A stretch of DNA of 64,000 bases from Galeopsis tetrahit (GCA_963675135.1 OY776132.1:1-64000), one strand, 5' to 3'. Counted from the stretch's first letter, positions 1 to 13,310 are shown. The notes: generated by a model from the sequence alone, not told the origin. Program-made: numbers and translations.

Positions 1-3000
1 CCCTAAACCCTAAACCCTAAACCCTAAACCCTAAACCCTATACCCTAAACCCTAAACCCTAAACCCTAAACCCTAAACCCTAAACCCTAAACCCTAAACC
101 CTAAACCCTAAACCCTAAACCCTAAACCCTAAACCCTAAACCCTAAACCCTAAACCCTAAACCCTAAACCCTAAACCCTAAACCCTAAACCCTAAACCCT
201 AAACCCTAAACCCTAAACCCTAAACCCTAAACCCTAAACCCTAAACCCTAAACCCTAAACCCTAAACCCTAAACCCTAAACCCTAAACCCTAAACCCTAA
301 ACCCTAAACCCTAAACCCTAAACCCTAAACCCTAAACCCTAAACCCTAAACCCTAAACCCTAAACCCTAAACCCTAAACCCTAAACCCTAAACCCTAAAC
401 CCTAAACCCTAAACCCTAAACCCTAAACCCTAAACCCTAAACCCTAAACCCTAAACCCTAAACCCTAAACCCTAAACCCTAAACCCTAAACCCTAAACCC
501 TAAACCCTAAACCCTAAACCCTAAACCCTAAACCCTAAACCCTAAACCCTAAACCCTAAACCCTAAACCCTAAACCCTAAACCCTAAACCCTAAACCCTA
601 AACCCTAAACCCTAAACCCTAAACCCTAAACCCTAAACCCTAAACCCTAAACCCTAAACCCTAAACCCTAAACCCTAAACCCTAAACCCTAAACCCTAAA
701 CCCTAAACCCTAAACCCTAAACCCTAAACCCTAAACCCTAAAAAACCCTAAACCCTAAACCCTAAACCCTAAACCCTAAACCCTAAACCCTAAACCCTAA
801 ACCCTAAACCCTAAACCCTAAACCCTAAACCCTAAACCCTAAACCCTAAACCCTAAACCCTAAACCCTAAACCCTAAACCCTAAACCCTAAACCCTAAAC
901 CCTAAACCCTAAACCCTAAACCCTAAACCCTAAACCCTAAACCCTAAACCCTAAACCCTAAACCCTAAACCCTAAACCCTAAACCCTAAACCCTAAACCC
1001 TAAACCCTAAACCCTAAACCCTAAACCCTAAACCCTAAACCCTAAACCCTAAACCCTAAACCCTAAACCCTAAACCCTAAACCCTAAACCCTAAACCCTA
1101 AACCCTAAACCCTAAACCCTAAACCCTAAACCCTAAACCCTAAACCCTAAACCCTAAACCCTAAACCCTAAACCCTAAACCCTAAACCCTAAACCCTAAA
1201 CCCTAAACCCTAAACCCTAAACCCTAAACCCTAAACCCTAAACCCTAAACCCTAAACCCTAAACCCTAAACCCTAAACCCTAAACCCTAAACCCTAAACC
1301 CTAAACCCTAAACCCTAAACCCTAAACCCTAAACCCTAAACCCTAAACCCTAAACCCTAAACCCTAAACCCTAAACCCTAAACCCTAAACCCTAAACCCT
1401 AAACCCTAAACCCTAAACCCTAAACCCTAAACCCTAAACCCTAAACCCTAAACCCTAAACCCTAAACCCTAAACCCTAAACCCTAAACCCTAAACCCTAA
1501 ACCCTAAACCCTAAACCCTAAACCCTAAACCCTAAACCCTAAACCCTAAACCCTAAACCCTAAACCCTAAACCCTAAACCCTAAACCCTAAACCCTAAAC
1601 CCTAAACCCTAAACCCTAAACCCTAAACCCTAAACCCTAAACCCTAAACCCTAAACCCTAAACCCTAAACCCTAAACCCTAAACCCTAAACCCTAAACCC
1701 TAAACCCTAAACCCTAAACCCTAAACCCTAAACCCTAAACCCTAAACCCTAAACCCTAAACCCTAAACCCTAAACCCTAAACCCTAAACCCTAAACCCTA
1801 AACCCTAAACCCTAAACCCTAAACCCTAAACCCTAAACCCTAAACCCTAAACCCTAAACCCTAAACCCTAAACCCTAAACCCTAAACCCTAAACCCTAAA
1901 CCCTAAACCCTAAACCCTAAACCCTAAACCCTAAACCCTAAACCCTAAACCCTAAACCCTAAACCCTAAACCCTAAACCCTAAACCCTAAACCCTAAACC
2001 CTAAACCCTAAACCCTAAACCCTAAACCCTAAACCCTAAACCCTAAACCCTAAACCCTAAACCCTAAACCCTAAACCCTAAACCCTAAACCCTAAACCCT
2101 AAACCCTAAACCCTAAACCCTAAACCCTAAACCCTAAACCCTAAACCCTAAACCCTAAACCCTAAACCCTAAACCCTAAACCCTAAACCCTAAACCCTAA
2201 ACCCTAAACCCTAAACCCTAAACCCTAAACCCTAAACCCTAAACCCTAAACCCTAAACCCTAAACCCTAAACCCTAAACCCTAAACCCTAAACCCTAAAC
2301 CCTAAACCCTAAACCCTAAACCCTAAACCCTAAACCCTAAACCCTAAACCCTAAACCCTAAACCCTAAACCCTAAACCCTAAACCCTAAACCCTAAACCC
2401 TAAACCCTAAACCCTAAACCCTAAACCCTAAACCCTAAACCCTAAACCCTAAACCCTAAACCCTAAACCCTAAACCCTAAACCCTAAACCCTAAACCCTA
2501 AACCCTAAACCCTAAACCCTAAACCCTAAACCCTAAACCCTAAACCCTAAACCCTAAACCCTAAACCCTAAACCCTAAACCCTAAACCCTAAACCCTAAA
2601 CCCTAAACCCTAAACCCTAAACCCTAAACCCTAAACCCTAAACCCTAAACCCTAAACCCTAAACCCTAAACCCTAAACCCTAAACCCTAAACCCTAAACC
2701 CTAAACCCTAAACCCTAAACCCTAAACCCTAAACCCTAAACCCTAAACCCTAAACCCTAAACCCTAAACCCTAAACCCTAAACCCTAAACCCTAAACCCT
2801 AAACCCTAAACCCTAAACCCTAAACCCTAAACCCTAAACCCTAAACCCTAAACCCTAAACCCTAAACCCTAAACCCTAAACCCTAAACCCTAAACCCTAA
2901 ACCCTAAACCCTAAACCCTAAACCCTAAACCCTAAACCCTAAACCCTAAACCCTAAACCCTAAACCCTAAACCCTAAACCCTAAACCCTAAACCCTAAAC

Positions 3001-6000
3001 CCTAAACCCTAAACCCTAAACCCTAAACCCTAAACCCTAAACCCTAAACCCTAAACCCTAAACCCTAAACCCTAAACCCTAAACCCTAAACCCTAAACCC
3101 TAAACCCTAAACCCTAAACCCTAAACCCTAAACCCTAAACCCTAAACCCTAAACCCTAAACCCTAAACCCTAAACCCTAAACCCTAAACCCTAAACCCTA
3201 AACCCTAAACCCTAAACCCTAAACCCTAAACCCTAAACCCTAAACCCTAAACCCTAAACCCTAAACCCTAAACCCTAAACCCTAAACCCTAAACCCTAAA
3301 CCCTAAACCCTAAACCCTAAACCCTAAACCCTAAACCCTAAACCCTAAACCCTAAACCCTAAACCCTAAACCCTAAACCCTAAACCCTAAACCCTAAACC
3401 CTAAACCCTAAACCCTAAACCCTAAACCCTAAACCCTAAACCCTAAACCCTAAACCCTAAACCCTAAACCCTAAACCCTAAACCCTAAACCCTAAACCCT
3501 AAACCCTAAACCCTAAACCCTAAACCCTAAACCCTAAACCCTAAACCCTAAACCCTAAACCCTAAACCCTAAACCCTAAACCCTAAACCCTAAACCCTAA
3601 ACCCTAAACCCTAAACCCTAAACCCTAAACCCTAAACCCTAAACCCTAAACCCTAAACCCTAAACCCTAAACCCTAAACCCTAAACCCTAAACCCTAAAC
3701 CCTAAACCCTAAACCCTAAACCCTAAACCCTAAACCCTAAACCCTAAACCCTAAACCCTAAACCCTAAACCCTAAACCCTAAACCCTAAACCCTAAACCC
3801 TAAACCCTAAACCCTAAACCCTAAACCCTAAACCCTAAACCCTAAACCCTAAACCCTAAACCCTAAACCCTAAACCCTAAACCCTAAACCCTAAACCCTA
3901 AACCCTAAACCCTAAACCCTAAACCCTAAACCCTAAACCCTAAACCCTAAACCCTAAACCCTAAACCCTAAACCCTAAACCCTAAACCCTAAACCCTAAA
4001 CCCTAAACCCTAAACCCTAAACCCTAAACCCTAAACCCTAAACCCTAAACCCTAAACCCTAAACCCTAAACCCTAAACCCTAAACCCTAAACCCTAAACC
4101 CTAAACCCTAAACCCTAAACCCTAAACCCTAAACCCTAAACCCTAAACCCTAAACCCTAAACCCTAAACCCTAAACCCTAAACCCTAAACCCTAAACCCT
4201 AAACCCTAAACCCTAAACCCTAAACCCTAAACCCTAAACCCTAAACCCTAAACCCTAAACCCTAAACCCTAAACCCTAAACCCTAAACCCTAAACCCTAA
4301 ACCCTAAACCCTAAACCCTAAACCCTAAACCCTAAACCCTAAACCCTAAACCCTAAACCCTAAACCCTAAACCCTAAACCCTAAACCCTAAACCCTAAAC
4401 CCTAAACCCTAAACCCTAAACCCTAAACCCTAAACCCTAAACCCTAAACCCTAAACCCTAAACCCTAAACCCTAAACCCTAAACCCTAAACCCTAAACCC
4501 TAAACCCTAAACCCTAAACCCTAAACCCTAAACCCTAAACCCTAAACCCTAAACCCTAAACCCTAAACCCTAAACCCTAAACCCTAAACCCTAAACCCTA
4601 AACCCTAAACCCTAAACCCTAAACCCTAAACCCTAAACCCTAAACCCTAAACCCTAAACCCTAAACCCTAAACCCTAAACCCTAAACCCTAAACCCTAAA
4701 CCCTAAACCCTAAACCCTAAACCCTAAACCCTAAACCCTAAACCCTAAACCCTAAACCCTAAACCCTAAACCCTAAACCCTAAACCCTAAACCCTAAACC
4801 CTAAACCCTAAACCCTAAACCCTAAACCCTAAACCCTAAACCCTAAACCCTAAACCCTAAACCCTAAACCCTAAACCCTAAACCCTAAACCCTAAACCCT
4901 AAACCCTAAACCCTAAACCCTAAACCCTAAACCCTAAACCCTAAACCCTAAACCCTAAACCCTAAACCCTAAACCCTAAACCCTAAACCCTAAACCCTAA
5001 ACCCTAAACCCTAAACCCTAAACCCTAAACCCTAAACCCTAAACCCTAAACCCTAAACCCTAAACCCTAAACCCTAAACCCTAAACCCTAAACCCTAAAC
5101 CCTAAACCCTAAACCCTAAACCCTAAACCCTAAACCCTAAACCCTAAACCCTAAACCCTAAACCCTAAACCCTAAACCCTAAACCCTAAACCCTAAACCC
5201 TAAACCCTAAACCCTAAACCCTAAACCCTAAACCCTAAACCCTAAACCCTAAACCCTAAACCCTAAACCCTAAACCCTAAACCCTAAACCCTAAACCCTA
5301 AACCCTAAACCCTAAACCCTAAACCCTAAACCCTAAACCCTAAACCCTAAACCCTAAACCCTAAACCCTAAACCCTAAACCCTAAACCCTAAACCCTAAA
5401 CCCTAAACCCTAAACCCTAAACCCTAAACCCTAAACCCTAAACCCTAAACCCTAAACCCTAAACCCTAAACCCTAAACCCTAAACCCTAAACCCTAAACC
5501 CTAAACCCTAAACCCTAAACCCTAAACCCTAAACCCTAAACCCTAAACCCTAAACCCTAAACCCTAAACCCTAAACCCTAAACCCTAAACCCTAAACCCT
5601 AAACCCTAAACCCTAAACCCTAAACCCTAAACCCTAAACCCTAAACCCTAAACCCTAAACCCTAAACCCTAAACCCTAAACCCTAAACCCTAAACCCTAA
5701 ACCCTAAACCCTAAACCCTAAACCCTAAACCCTAAACCCTAAACCCTAAACCCTAAACCCTAAACCCTAAACCCTAAACCCTAAACCCTAAACCCTAAAC
5801 CCTAAACCCTAAACCCTAAACCCTAAACCCTAAACCCTAAACCCTAAACCCTAAACCCTAAACCCTAAACCCTAAACCCTAAACCCTAAACCCTAAACCC
5901 TAAACCCTAAACCCTAAACCCTAAACCCTAAACCCTAAACCCTAAACCCTAAACCCTAAACCCTAAACCCTAAACCCTAAACCCTAAACCCTAAACCCTA

Positions 6001-6092
6001 AACCCTAAACCCTAAACCCTAAACCCTAAACCCTAAACCCTAAACCCTAAACCCTAAACCCTAAACCCTAAACCCCTAAACCCTAAACCCTA
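1..6092. repeat. Telomeric repeat array (CCCTAAA)n
   Basis: About 870 head-to-tail copies of the 7-bp plant telomere unit CCCTAAA. The C-rich strand reads inward, so base 1 is the chromosome end and the G-rich strand 3' end points outward. The array is nearly perfect. Variants seen are CCCTATA at 36-42, an expanded CCCTAAAAAA at 736-745 and one CCCCTAAA near 6073. The last repeat runs directly into AT-rich DNA (CCCTATCATTAATTAAA). There is no graded zone of degenerate repeats at the inner edge. Confidence 0.99.
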
Positions 6093-7578
6093 TCATTAAT
6101 TAAATCACAAAATTACGTATAATTAATAAGTCAACCATTAAAAAAAGAAATTTGGGAAACAATCAATCTTATCCTACCAAAATTTTGGGGAATAATCTTA
6201 TCCTACTAAAAATTAAATTTGTTACGCTAAATCATTATACACAATCAATTACTATAATTTAAAATAAATAATTGAAATGTATTAATATATTTTAAAGATA
6301 TATGCAAAATTATGTTGCATATAACTTAAAATACGTGATAATATGAAATTGAACAATATATCTCTAATAAAATATTTTAAAATCTTAATTTTATATAAAA
6401 AAATAATATAGAATATATAATTTGATAATTACATGTCTAGTGATAGAGATGATTATTTGGGTTTGAACGAGTCAATTAATTGTGTAACTTAACGATTCAT
6501 AATTTTATTAATAAATATATTTTAAACATTTTATTTTTTCAAAAAATATTCATGAAAAAAATAAAATATTGGAGTAAGAAGAAGATTTTGAAAAGATAAA
6601 ATCAATTTTTGCATATCCAAGCTAATCTCTCTAACCTCTCTTTCACCTATTTCCTCATCTTTCTCAAATTTTATTAGAATCAATCCCTCTACACATCATC
6701 ATCGAGCAGGAAAAATAATTTCATCTAATTTTCTATTCTCCATTTTCTTCAGAAAATTTATGTTTATGTTTGCAACTTAGACTCTTTCTGATAAAACCTA
6801 ATTTTGTGATGTTTTCCCCTTTTAATGGTTTTTTTATGAAAATTAGTGATACGATATAATAAAATTTTATTTGAATGCGAATGATTTGTATTTATTTTTT
6901 AAATATATTAATAAATTTTAATTATTTATTTTAATAGGCAGATTTGAAAATATATATGCAAAAAATTGTTACATATTAATACATGATAATATGCAATAAA
7001 AAAAATATATATCTGTAATTAAATGTTCTAAAATATTAATTTTATTTTAAAAAATTAATATAGAATATATAATTCGATAATTACATGTCAGAGATTCTTT
7101 GGATTTGAATGGGTCAATTTAAATCTAGTGTTGGTGTGTAATTATATTTTAAGAACAAATATGAAAAAAACATGGAAAGATACTATTGATTGCGTGATAT
7201 AGAAACATATGAATCAATTAGCAAAAAATTGTTGAATATTCTCGATGACATGCAAATATATGGTGCATATGACTTAATAAAACGATTTCTAGAAACAAAG
7301 GTGTTGGTTTTCATGGCGAACATTATCATTCTACCAATTCGATTCCCAAAAATCACGAAATCATTTAGTGCATATGGAAAAAATTGGTACATATTCTCAG
7401 TGACATGCAAAAAAATATGTTGCATATAACTTAAAATACTTCTTCATCATATGTAATATAATAATATATCTGTAATAAAATATTCTAAAATATTAATTTT
7501 ATTTAAAAAAATATTCAAAATATGCATTATATATACAAATATATGCAATAAATAGATATTAAAAAATATATTCATTCT
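6093..7578. repeat. AT-rich subtelomeric repeat, three imperfect copies
   Basis: Very AT-rich DNA without a credible gene. Three diverged direct copies of a 150-200 bp module are visible, near 6290-6500, 6945-7145 and 7400-7560. Each carries a TATATGCAAAA-like start, ACTTAAAATAC or a derivative, AATATATCTSTAATAAA, a CTAAAATATTAATTTTAT block and (copies 1 and 2) AATATAGAATATATAATT followed by GATAATTACATGTC. Short open frames at 7183-7429 lie in copy 3 and its flank and look fortuitous. This is likely a subtelomere-specific repeat family. Confidence 0.7.
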
Positions 7579-8388
7579 TTAGCATGGAACAGGGGCGAAA
7601 CAATGGACTTTTGCCGTCTTTTCCCAAGGATGTTTTACAGTGATGATGACCAATATCAATGTCTGAGTTACTGTCTCACAAATCATTCAAACTCATATAC
7701 CCTGTAAAATATAACTCATAAGTTCTTCACATAAATTGAACATGTATCAACATAAAATAGTAATGATCAAACTTTATACATCACTACATAAATTGAATAC
7801 GTATCAACATAAAATAGTAATGATCAAGAAATGTGTGGAAATGCAGAAGACAAATCTGTAATTAAGTACCTTTAAACTAAATTGAAGATACCATCCAAAA
7901 ATTATCCCAAGAGGCACTCCAACAATGTAATAGCTCCCAATGTTTATATAAGCAACCAACACCTGCCAACCGGATCCAACAGCTACCCCTGAAAAATCCA
8001 ACATTCAATTTTTTTTTTTTGGGCATTCTTACAATTAGTTTTTGAAGAATAATTGGAATTTCCATCTAATAAAGATTCTCTTACTTGAAAGAATCGGTTG
8101 GATGCAGTTAAAGAGAATGGTTACTGCCAACAACAAGGCTAGTCCCTCAACCATTGAGACAACTGATGAACTTGTTGTGAAAATCATATCGATCTTATCC
8201 GGAAATTCAATGACTATTAAGAAGAATATAAAACCAATCAATAGAGAGTTGAAGAAAGAAACTTTAGCAGCAAACTTGGCAGATTTTTCATTTCCTGCTC
8301 CAATTTCATATGCTACACGAATCCTGAATTCATTAGGGCCAGTCATTCAATAAACTATTAAGATAATACTAATAGAGACACAAAACAT
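7579..8388 (-). pseudogene. MATE (DTX-type) efflux transporter, C-terminal pseudogene
   Basis: Three exon-like blocks on the minus strand match the C-terminal half of plant MATE/DTX multidrug-and-toxin extrusion carriers. Block 1 (8388-8085) includes RVAYEIGAGNEKSAKFA, the counterpart of the family's RVSNELGAG motif, and a hydrophobic helix. Block 2 (7988-7870) reads VAVGSGWQVLVAYINIGSYY. Block 3 (7701-7579) holds QTLILVIITVKHPWEK, the family's last helix. The boundaries look like real splice sites: GT at 8084-8083, AG at 7990-7989, GT at 7869-7868, AG at 7703-7702, all phase-compatible. It is dead: TGA at 8347-8349 in block 1, and two TGA codons near the start of block 3 where the family usually has Trp and Gly. 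No upstream exons are recognisable, so it is also 5' truncated. Known role of the family: proton-coupled export of metabolites or toxins across the plasma membrane or tonoplast. Confidence 0.85.
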
Positions 8389-8899
8389 ATTGAAAACATA
8401 TATTGGAAATTTGGAATAAAAAACATACCTCAAAAGTCAGTGTACTGAAAATACATAAACTTTGGTAATTCAAAACACAAACTAAAGAAATTTGCATATA
8501 ACAAAAATTGTATCCAACTATGCATGTGTTGAATTAATAAGATCACTGGTGTAAACAACTATTTATCGATACCGCTGGTCATGATAAATACTTTCGTGAT
8601 TGTGATTTTTAAGAAAATAACTCTCTAAAAAAATGATCTTCTTCCTCCAACCGATGTTAACGATGATAAATACTTTCGTGATTGTAGTAGACTACCCTTT
8701 GTGGCTTTTTATGAGAACCTTTATGTATTGTAACTTGTTCGCATAAAAATTGTCACTTCACAGAATCTTATGCAAAATTTTATCAATTTATGTACATTTG
8801 AGGGTAATGTATACAACAAAGTGTGTGCTTAATTATAACAATTCATTAGAAATTAAATTCATATTTTCTAATTGAAAAATTCCAGAATAGCATACCTAA
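8389..8899. other. Intergenic, no gene; 23-bp direct repeat
   Basis: No coding signal is seen. One exact 23-bp direct repeat lies at 8581-8603 and 8663-8685 (core TACTTTCGTGATTGT), 82 bp apart. This may be the footprint of a small duplication. Confidence 0.5.
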
Positions 8900-8977
8900 A
8901 ATTCCAATAAATCCCTAAATTTATTCAAATTTCAGGTAACGAACCAAAATAGCATAACTAAAATTTCTCTTACTCCT

Positions 8978-9256
8978 TTGCTGGCCCCTCTCAGAACCAC
9001 CCTAATCAGCACCATCGCTGCCGCCACACTTGTATTTTCTGGGTTTTGTTTATCTAGTAAACCCGTAATTGCGGCTCCGATTTCGCCTGTTCCCACTGTT
9101 GAAACGACTGGAAACTACGTCGTCTCAGATGAAGAAAAGGAAAAACCTAAAATTACATACCTTGAAAAGATCGACGACGTCGTAGTCGAGTGGATCTGGC
9201 CGAACCTTGGACCGAATTACAAAGCCCATGAAGATAGAATTGTTGTGAAGAGGTAG
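8978..9256 (+). CDS. Unrecognised 92-codon open frame with hydrophobic N-terminal segment
   Basis: I do not recognise this frame. It is open from 8900, has no ATG, and the listed start is a TTG, so it may be an internal or last exon (a TTTCAG at 8930-8935 could be a splice acceptor) or a gene relic. Its base composition is clearly less AT-rich than the flanks, with many GCC/ACC codons, which suggests true coding origin. The N-terminal part has a hydrophobic stretch (ISTIAAATLVFSGF) followed by VIAAP. This resembles a thylakoid-lumen or secretory signal with an AxA-like cleavage site, then an acidic segment and a tryptophan-containing tail ending VVKR. Function is unknown; the targeting idea is inference only. 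Confidence 0.35.
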   Translation: MLAPLRTTLISTIAAATLVFSGFCLSSKPVIAAPISPVPTVETTGNYVVSDEEKEKPKITYLEKIDDVVVEWIWPNLGPNYKAHEDRIVVKR

Positions 9257-10977
9257 CGGTGGTCGGAAGAATGCTCGCAGCGGCTGGGTTGGGGTTGCGA
9301 TTGGAGGACGGAGGGCTTGTAGAGTCGATCTTTGAAGGGGTGAGTTTTGAATTGAGAAATATTGTGAGAGAAATTGAAACAGACGATGATATGAAAATAT
9401 ATTATTGGATTTAATTGTTGATTTAATAAAGAAAGGGCATACGTGAGTTTTTACGTAGGATTTTGATCTTATTTGAAATTATTTAAATTCTTGTGTTTCT
9501 ATGTTTTTTGGTCTTATAAATTGTCTCTTAGAGATAATAAACTCATTACTTTTCATGGTATTACTGATAATTATTTTTTATATTACTGAATATAATTAGA
9601 TGTGTGAAATTATTTGTTATTATATATATTGTTTATGATATTACTAATTATTGTATAAGACACTATTGATCAATGTTCATGTTATTACTAATAATTATTT
9701 TTGGTATTAGTGAATATAATTAGATGTGTGAAATTATTTGTTATTGTATAAAATGTTACTGATTAATAAAATCATTCATATAATATTATTTTGTATTGAA
9801 ATTTTAAAAAATACAAAAAAAATGAAAAAGAAAGGTAGAAAAATAAAAAATAAAAAATAAAAGGAAAAAACGAATAAATAAAAATTTTGGAATAAAAATT
9901 GAAAATGGGAAGAAAAAATGAAAAGAGGAGGGGAGAAAAAAATTAAAAAGAAAAAAAATCGAGATTTGTGGCTAATTTTGATAGTTTTTACGATTTTTTT
10001 CCTAAAAATATGAGTGACTTGGTGGTGAGTCGACGGTAACTTGACAATGACTCGAGTGTAAATTGTAAATATACAAATTGAGATTGATTTTATTATATTT
10101 TGTGTAAATTAATAAAAGGATAATATAATCTTTAAAATAAAGTATTTTGGGGTGAAATCATAAAATGAGGGGTACAGATAACTGTGATAAATAATAATGA
10201 TTTGAGGGTGAACTCATAAAATGAGAGGTGAATATAGATAAGCTATGAATGGCGGTTGAATATATGACAGATAAATAAGGAAGATGAAAACTTGTTCTTT
10301 AATTAATAAATTAATAAATTAATTTTCATATTTAAATATAAGGGCATAAAAGGTTATTAACATGTGTTTTTGTCCTTTTTTAAAAAAATTTTATTCTTGA
10401 TCTTTTATTAAGAAGGTAAGGTTATGAAAAAAAAAATGTTTTGGACTTACATTCGTGTACCCAAATGAGGGTGCAGGTTTCAACACTTTGGCTAATCCAT
10501 AGCGCACACTTGCATCTACGGGGATAATGTATTCTCTGTTTTTACAATGTAAATTTGTATTTTAAATTTTGTTTAAATTAATAGAAGGACACTATAGTAA
10601 CTTTAGGTGTAATTGTTTTTAAAAAATAATTGGGGAGGTTCACTATTACACACAAAGTTGGGTGACTTATTGCAACTAGACATAGAAGAAAAAAAAAGTT
10701 GCAGCTACACACAAAATGACATGAGAAATGACAAAAATAACCTTACTTTTCCATCTGATGTTAAATCCAATTAACAGTACAAAAATATTTTTTTGTTCTT
10801 TTCCAACCACCTACTATGCTATTCCCCGTACATTTTATTCCCTGTTAATTGACCAAAACTCTATTAACATTTGATTAACGAAAAAAATTCCATTAGAATG
10901 GATAAGAAGAAAATTACTTTCCGTAAAAAAAAAAAAATCAAAATGAGGTGGTATTTTTTGTTCTTTGATTTTAATTA
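9257..10977. other. AT-rich intergenic DNA with a 124-bp-spaced direct repeat
   Basis: No gene is recognised. An imperfect direct repeat of about 68 bp occurs at 9554-9621 and 9678-9745 and contains GAATATAATTAGATGTGTG. A second short repeat pair (CATAAAATGAGRGGT) lies near 10160 and 10217. Purine-rich A/G tracts fill 9800-9960. Small open frames near 10871-11289 run through low-complexity sequence and the MITE/LTR junction and are not genes. Confidence 0.5.
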
Positions 10978-11161
10978 CTTCCTCTGTTTCATAATTATTT
11001 GCACACTTTTTTTATTGGGACGTTCCAAAATTATTTGCATACTCTTAATATGGAAATACCTCCCACAAGATTAATACCCTCTCAACATCATTTTATTTTA
11101 AAAATTGCACTTTTTTTTACATACAATTTACTTTACAACTCATCAAATCAATTAAAATACC
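10978..11161. mobile_element. Stowaway-like MITE, left half (interrupted by element A)
   Basis: It starts after a TA with CTTCCTCTGTTTCATAATTA, a decayed form of the Stowaway (Tc1/mariner-type) end CTCCCTCCGTCCCATAATTA. It continues with the internal TTTGCACAC and GGGACGTTCCAAAATTA blocks usual in this MITE group. It stops exactly where element A's LTR begins. The matching right end lies at 38753-38851 beyond the retroelement. The last five bases (ATACC) form the retroelement's target-site duplication, with ACACC on the other side. Confidence 0.65.
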
Positions 11162-12801
11162 TGTTGGTCCTGAAAGGAGTATATAACAAGTGTATGGGGG
11201 GGAATACACTTGTATGCAAATTCTTTTCTAACTTGATCAAACCAGAGCTCAGCAAGGTTGTCTTGGACAACTCTGCTGAAGATGATTAACTCTTCTAAGA
11301 TAATCAGACTACTAAGTACTATTGAGTACTTAGTTGAATAACTATCTAGGGGAGTTATATGTGCGGAATAGTGGTTGGCCCTTTTAGTTTAGACTCCTTT
11401 AGTTACTGGAATCACTTAAATAATTCAATTCAGTCCAGTTTCAGGGAACTTGTCCAAATCAGTTTTGCACAGTCTTTGAATAATTATCCTTTGTAAGATC
11501 AGTTTTGTGTGCAGTGTTGAGTGTATGAAAGTACTTGGAATGTAAATCAACACAAGAGTTTATAGTGGTTCAGAGACTCAAGCTCCTACATCCACTTTCC
11601 CTGATTTAACAGGATAATTCCTTCTCTTTGGAATTAACTTGTTTTATAGTGCCAATGTGCACTTGATCAAAAACACCACTCCTTGGTGAATTGATCCCTA
11701 GGATGTCTAGAGTCCTAGTACCCTCTTCTCAACTCAGAACTGAACTGTTCTTCTCTCAACAGTCAGCTCCTACCACTTCTACTACTACAACCTTCTCACT
11801 TTCACTCTTGAAAGATATGAGGATTGAAGTAAGGTTCCAACTGATGAGATATCCTTTACAATGAAGATCAGTGTATAAGGATAGGATATCTCTCTAAGCT
11901 TGTGTATGGATATACAATGTAGTACAGCTTAGATGAAGTGTTTGAATACTAAGATAGTCTTTGAAAGCTTTGAAAGCACTCTATCTTGTAGGATAGTTGG
12001 ATGTTCTTGTCAATTGTTGAGGTGCTTTCAAATGGTCTTCACACTTCTGTATTTATAGACAAATGAAGGATTTGCCCGTTGGAGAGGCAGCCTCCAATGT
12101 CCATAAATGTCTTCTTTTAGTTCTTCAACTTTGAAGACAGAATCTTGATAGTGACATGTCCTCATTTGGGAAATAAACGGCTGTTAAGACTTTGTCTTCA
12201 TTCTGCATCACTCTTCCCAATGTCTGACTTTCAGATTCTCTTGTTAGGACTTGGACATGGCTTCTGAAGGTTGTTCCATTGATAGGACAACATTCCTCAT
12301 TATTTGGACAACTCTTCTTATCACTATCAGCAGTCTTGCTTATCAGCAAGGTTGGCTTACTCTTCTTCAGATGACTTGGCTCATACCCTTTGCTTCACTT
12401 CAAAGTGATCTTAGCATGTTGATTTGTAGTTCTTTAGGGTAGTGTTGTCTCTATATCTTCAGCATAGTTGACCTCAAGCTTTCAGTACACTTCTTCTGAA
12501 TTGATTGTGCTGAGACAACTCCTCTGGACAACTCTCCTGATCAGTATAGTTGGTCTTCAAAAGACTTAGTGTTGTATCCAGAGTTTGAGCCTTGAGGGGA
12601 CTTGATCTTGATGAACTTCTAAGCATGTGTTCCCCCTCAACTTATGCATTTAATCATCTAAGAGCTGCCTAACATACCAGCTCCTCATCTAGCCTTTATT
12701 CTATATGTTCTAACATTTCTAGAACATATTCAATCATGACTTAGGCATGTCTCAGGGGGTTTTGGTATTCAATCAAAACATAATTCATTTTATTCCCAAC
12801 A
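11162..12801 (-). repeat. Element A 3' LTR
   Basis: 1640 bp, TG...CA with terminal TGTTGG/CCAACA. Compared with the other LTR it carries an extra 9 bp (a tandem CTTTGAAAG) and about 15 substitutions. A TATA-like TATTTATA (minus-strand TATAAATA) lies at 12050-12057. A hairpin with a G7 loop is at 11187-11212. The box TTTATAGTGGTTC...CTACATCCACT spans 11559-11597. Short open frames inside it occur in both LTRs and are not genes. Confidence 0.95.
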
Positions 12802-12815
12802 ATTTCCCCCTTTTT
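12802..12815 (-). other. Element A polypurine tract
   Basis: Minus strand reads AAAAAGGGGGAAAT immediately before the 3' LTR's TGTTGGG. This is the standard position and composition of the plus-strand primer for reverse transcription. Confidence 0.9.
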
Positions 12816-13310
12816 GATGATGCCAAAACCTATACAACTTATGCAAAAGTGACTTAGCTACACCTATTACATTAATCTTCAGAAAACATGACTAAGGTCA
12901 ATTATCCTGAAAAACAATGTGTTAGTGTATTCACCATTCATGTTGCAGATAGGTTTCATAGATAGGCATAGAGAGATGAGTGTTTCTTGATTCAAGGTAA
13001 ATTCAACTATCATTCATTAGAAAATCATTACAAGCATGTTGATAGTTGAAATTAACATATCAGAGCATGAATCATTAACACTAAATACATCAGAGTATTT
13101 CACTACTAAATATTTCTAGAATTTTAGAATTAGAGCAAATACTAACAACACTGATCAGAGCAAAACATCAGATTTCAGAGAGTCATGCTTATATCAGAGC
13201 AATCCAAAGCATATCAGAGCAAACAAATTTTCACAGCACACCACATCAGCACTCTTGACCATATTTCAGCATAGTTGATCAATTAAGATAGGTCAGAAGA
13301 CTTAGCCATT
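12816..13310 (-). other. Element A 3' untranslated region
   Basis: About 500 bp between the env-like stop and the polypurine tract, without an open frame. It is rich in ATCAGAG/CAGAGCA repeats (near 13080-13220), a low-complexity feature of no obvious function. Confidence 0.6.

Noticed and set aside
7183..7429. Overlapping 79-80 codon frames on both strands in the subtelomere
   Set aside because: AT-rich repeat sequence, open on both strands, with no coding features.
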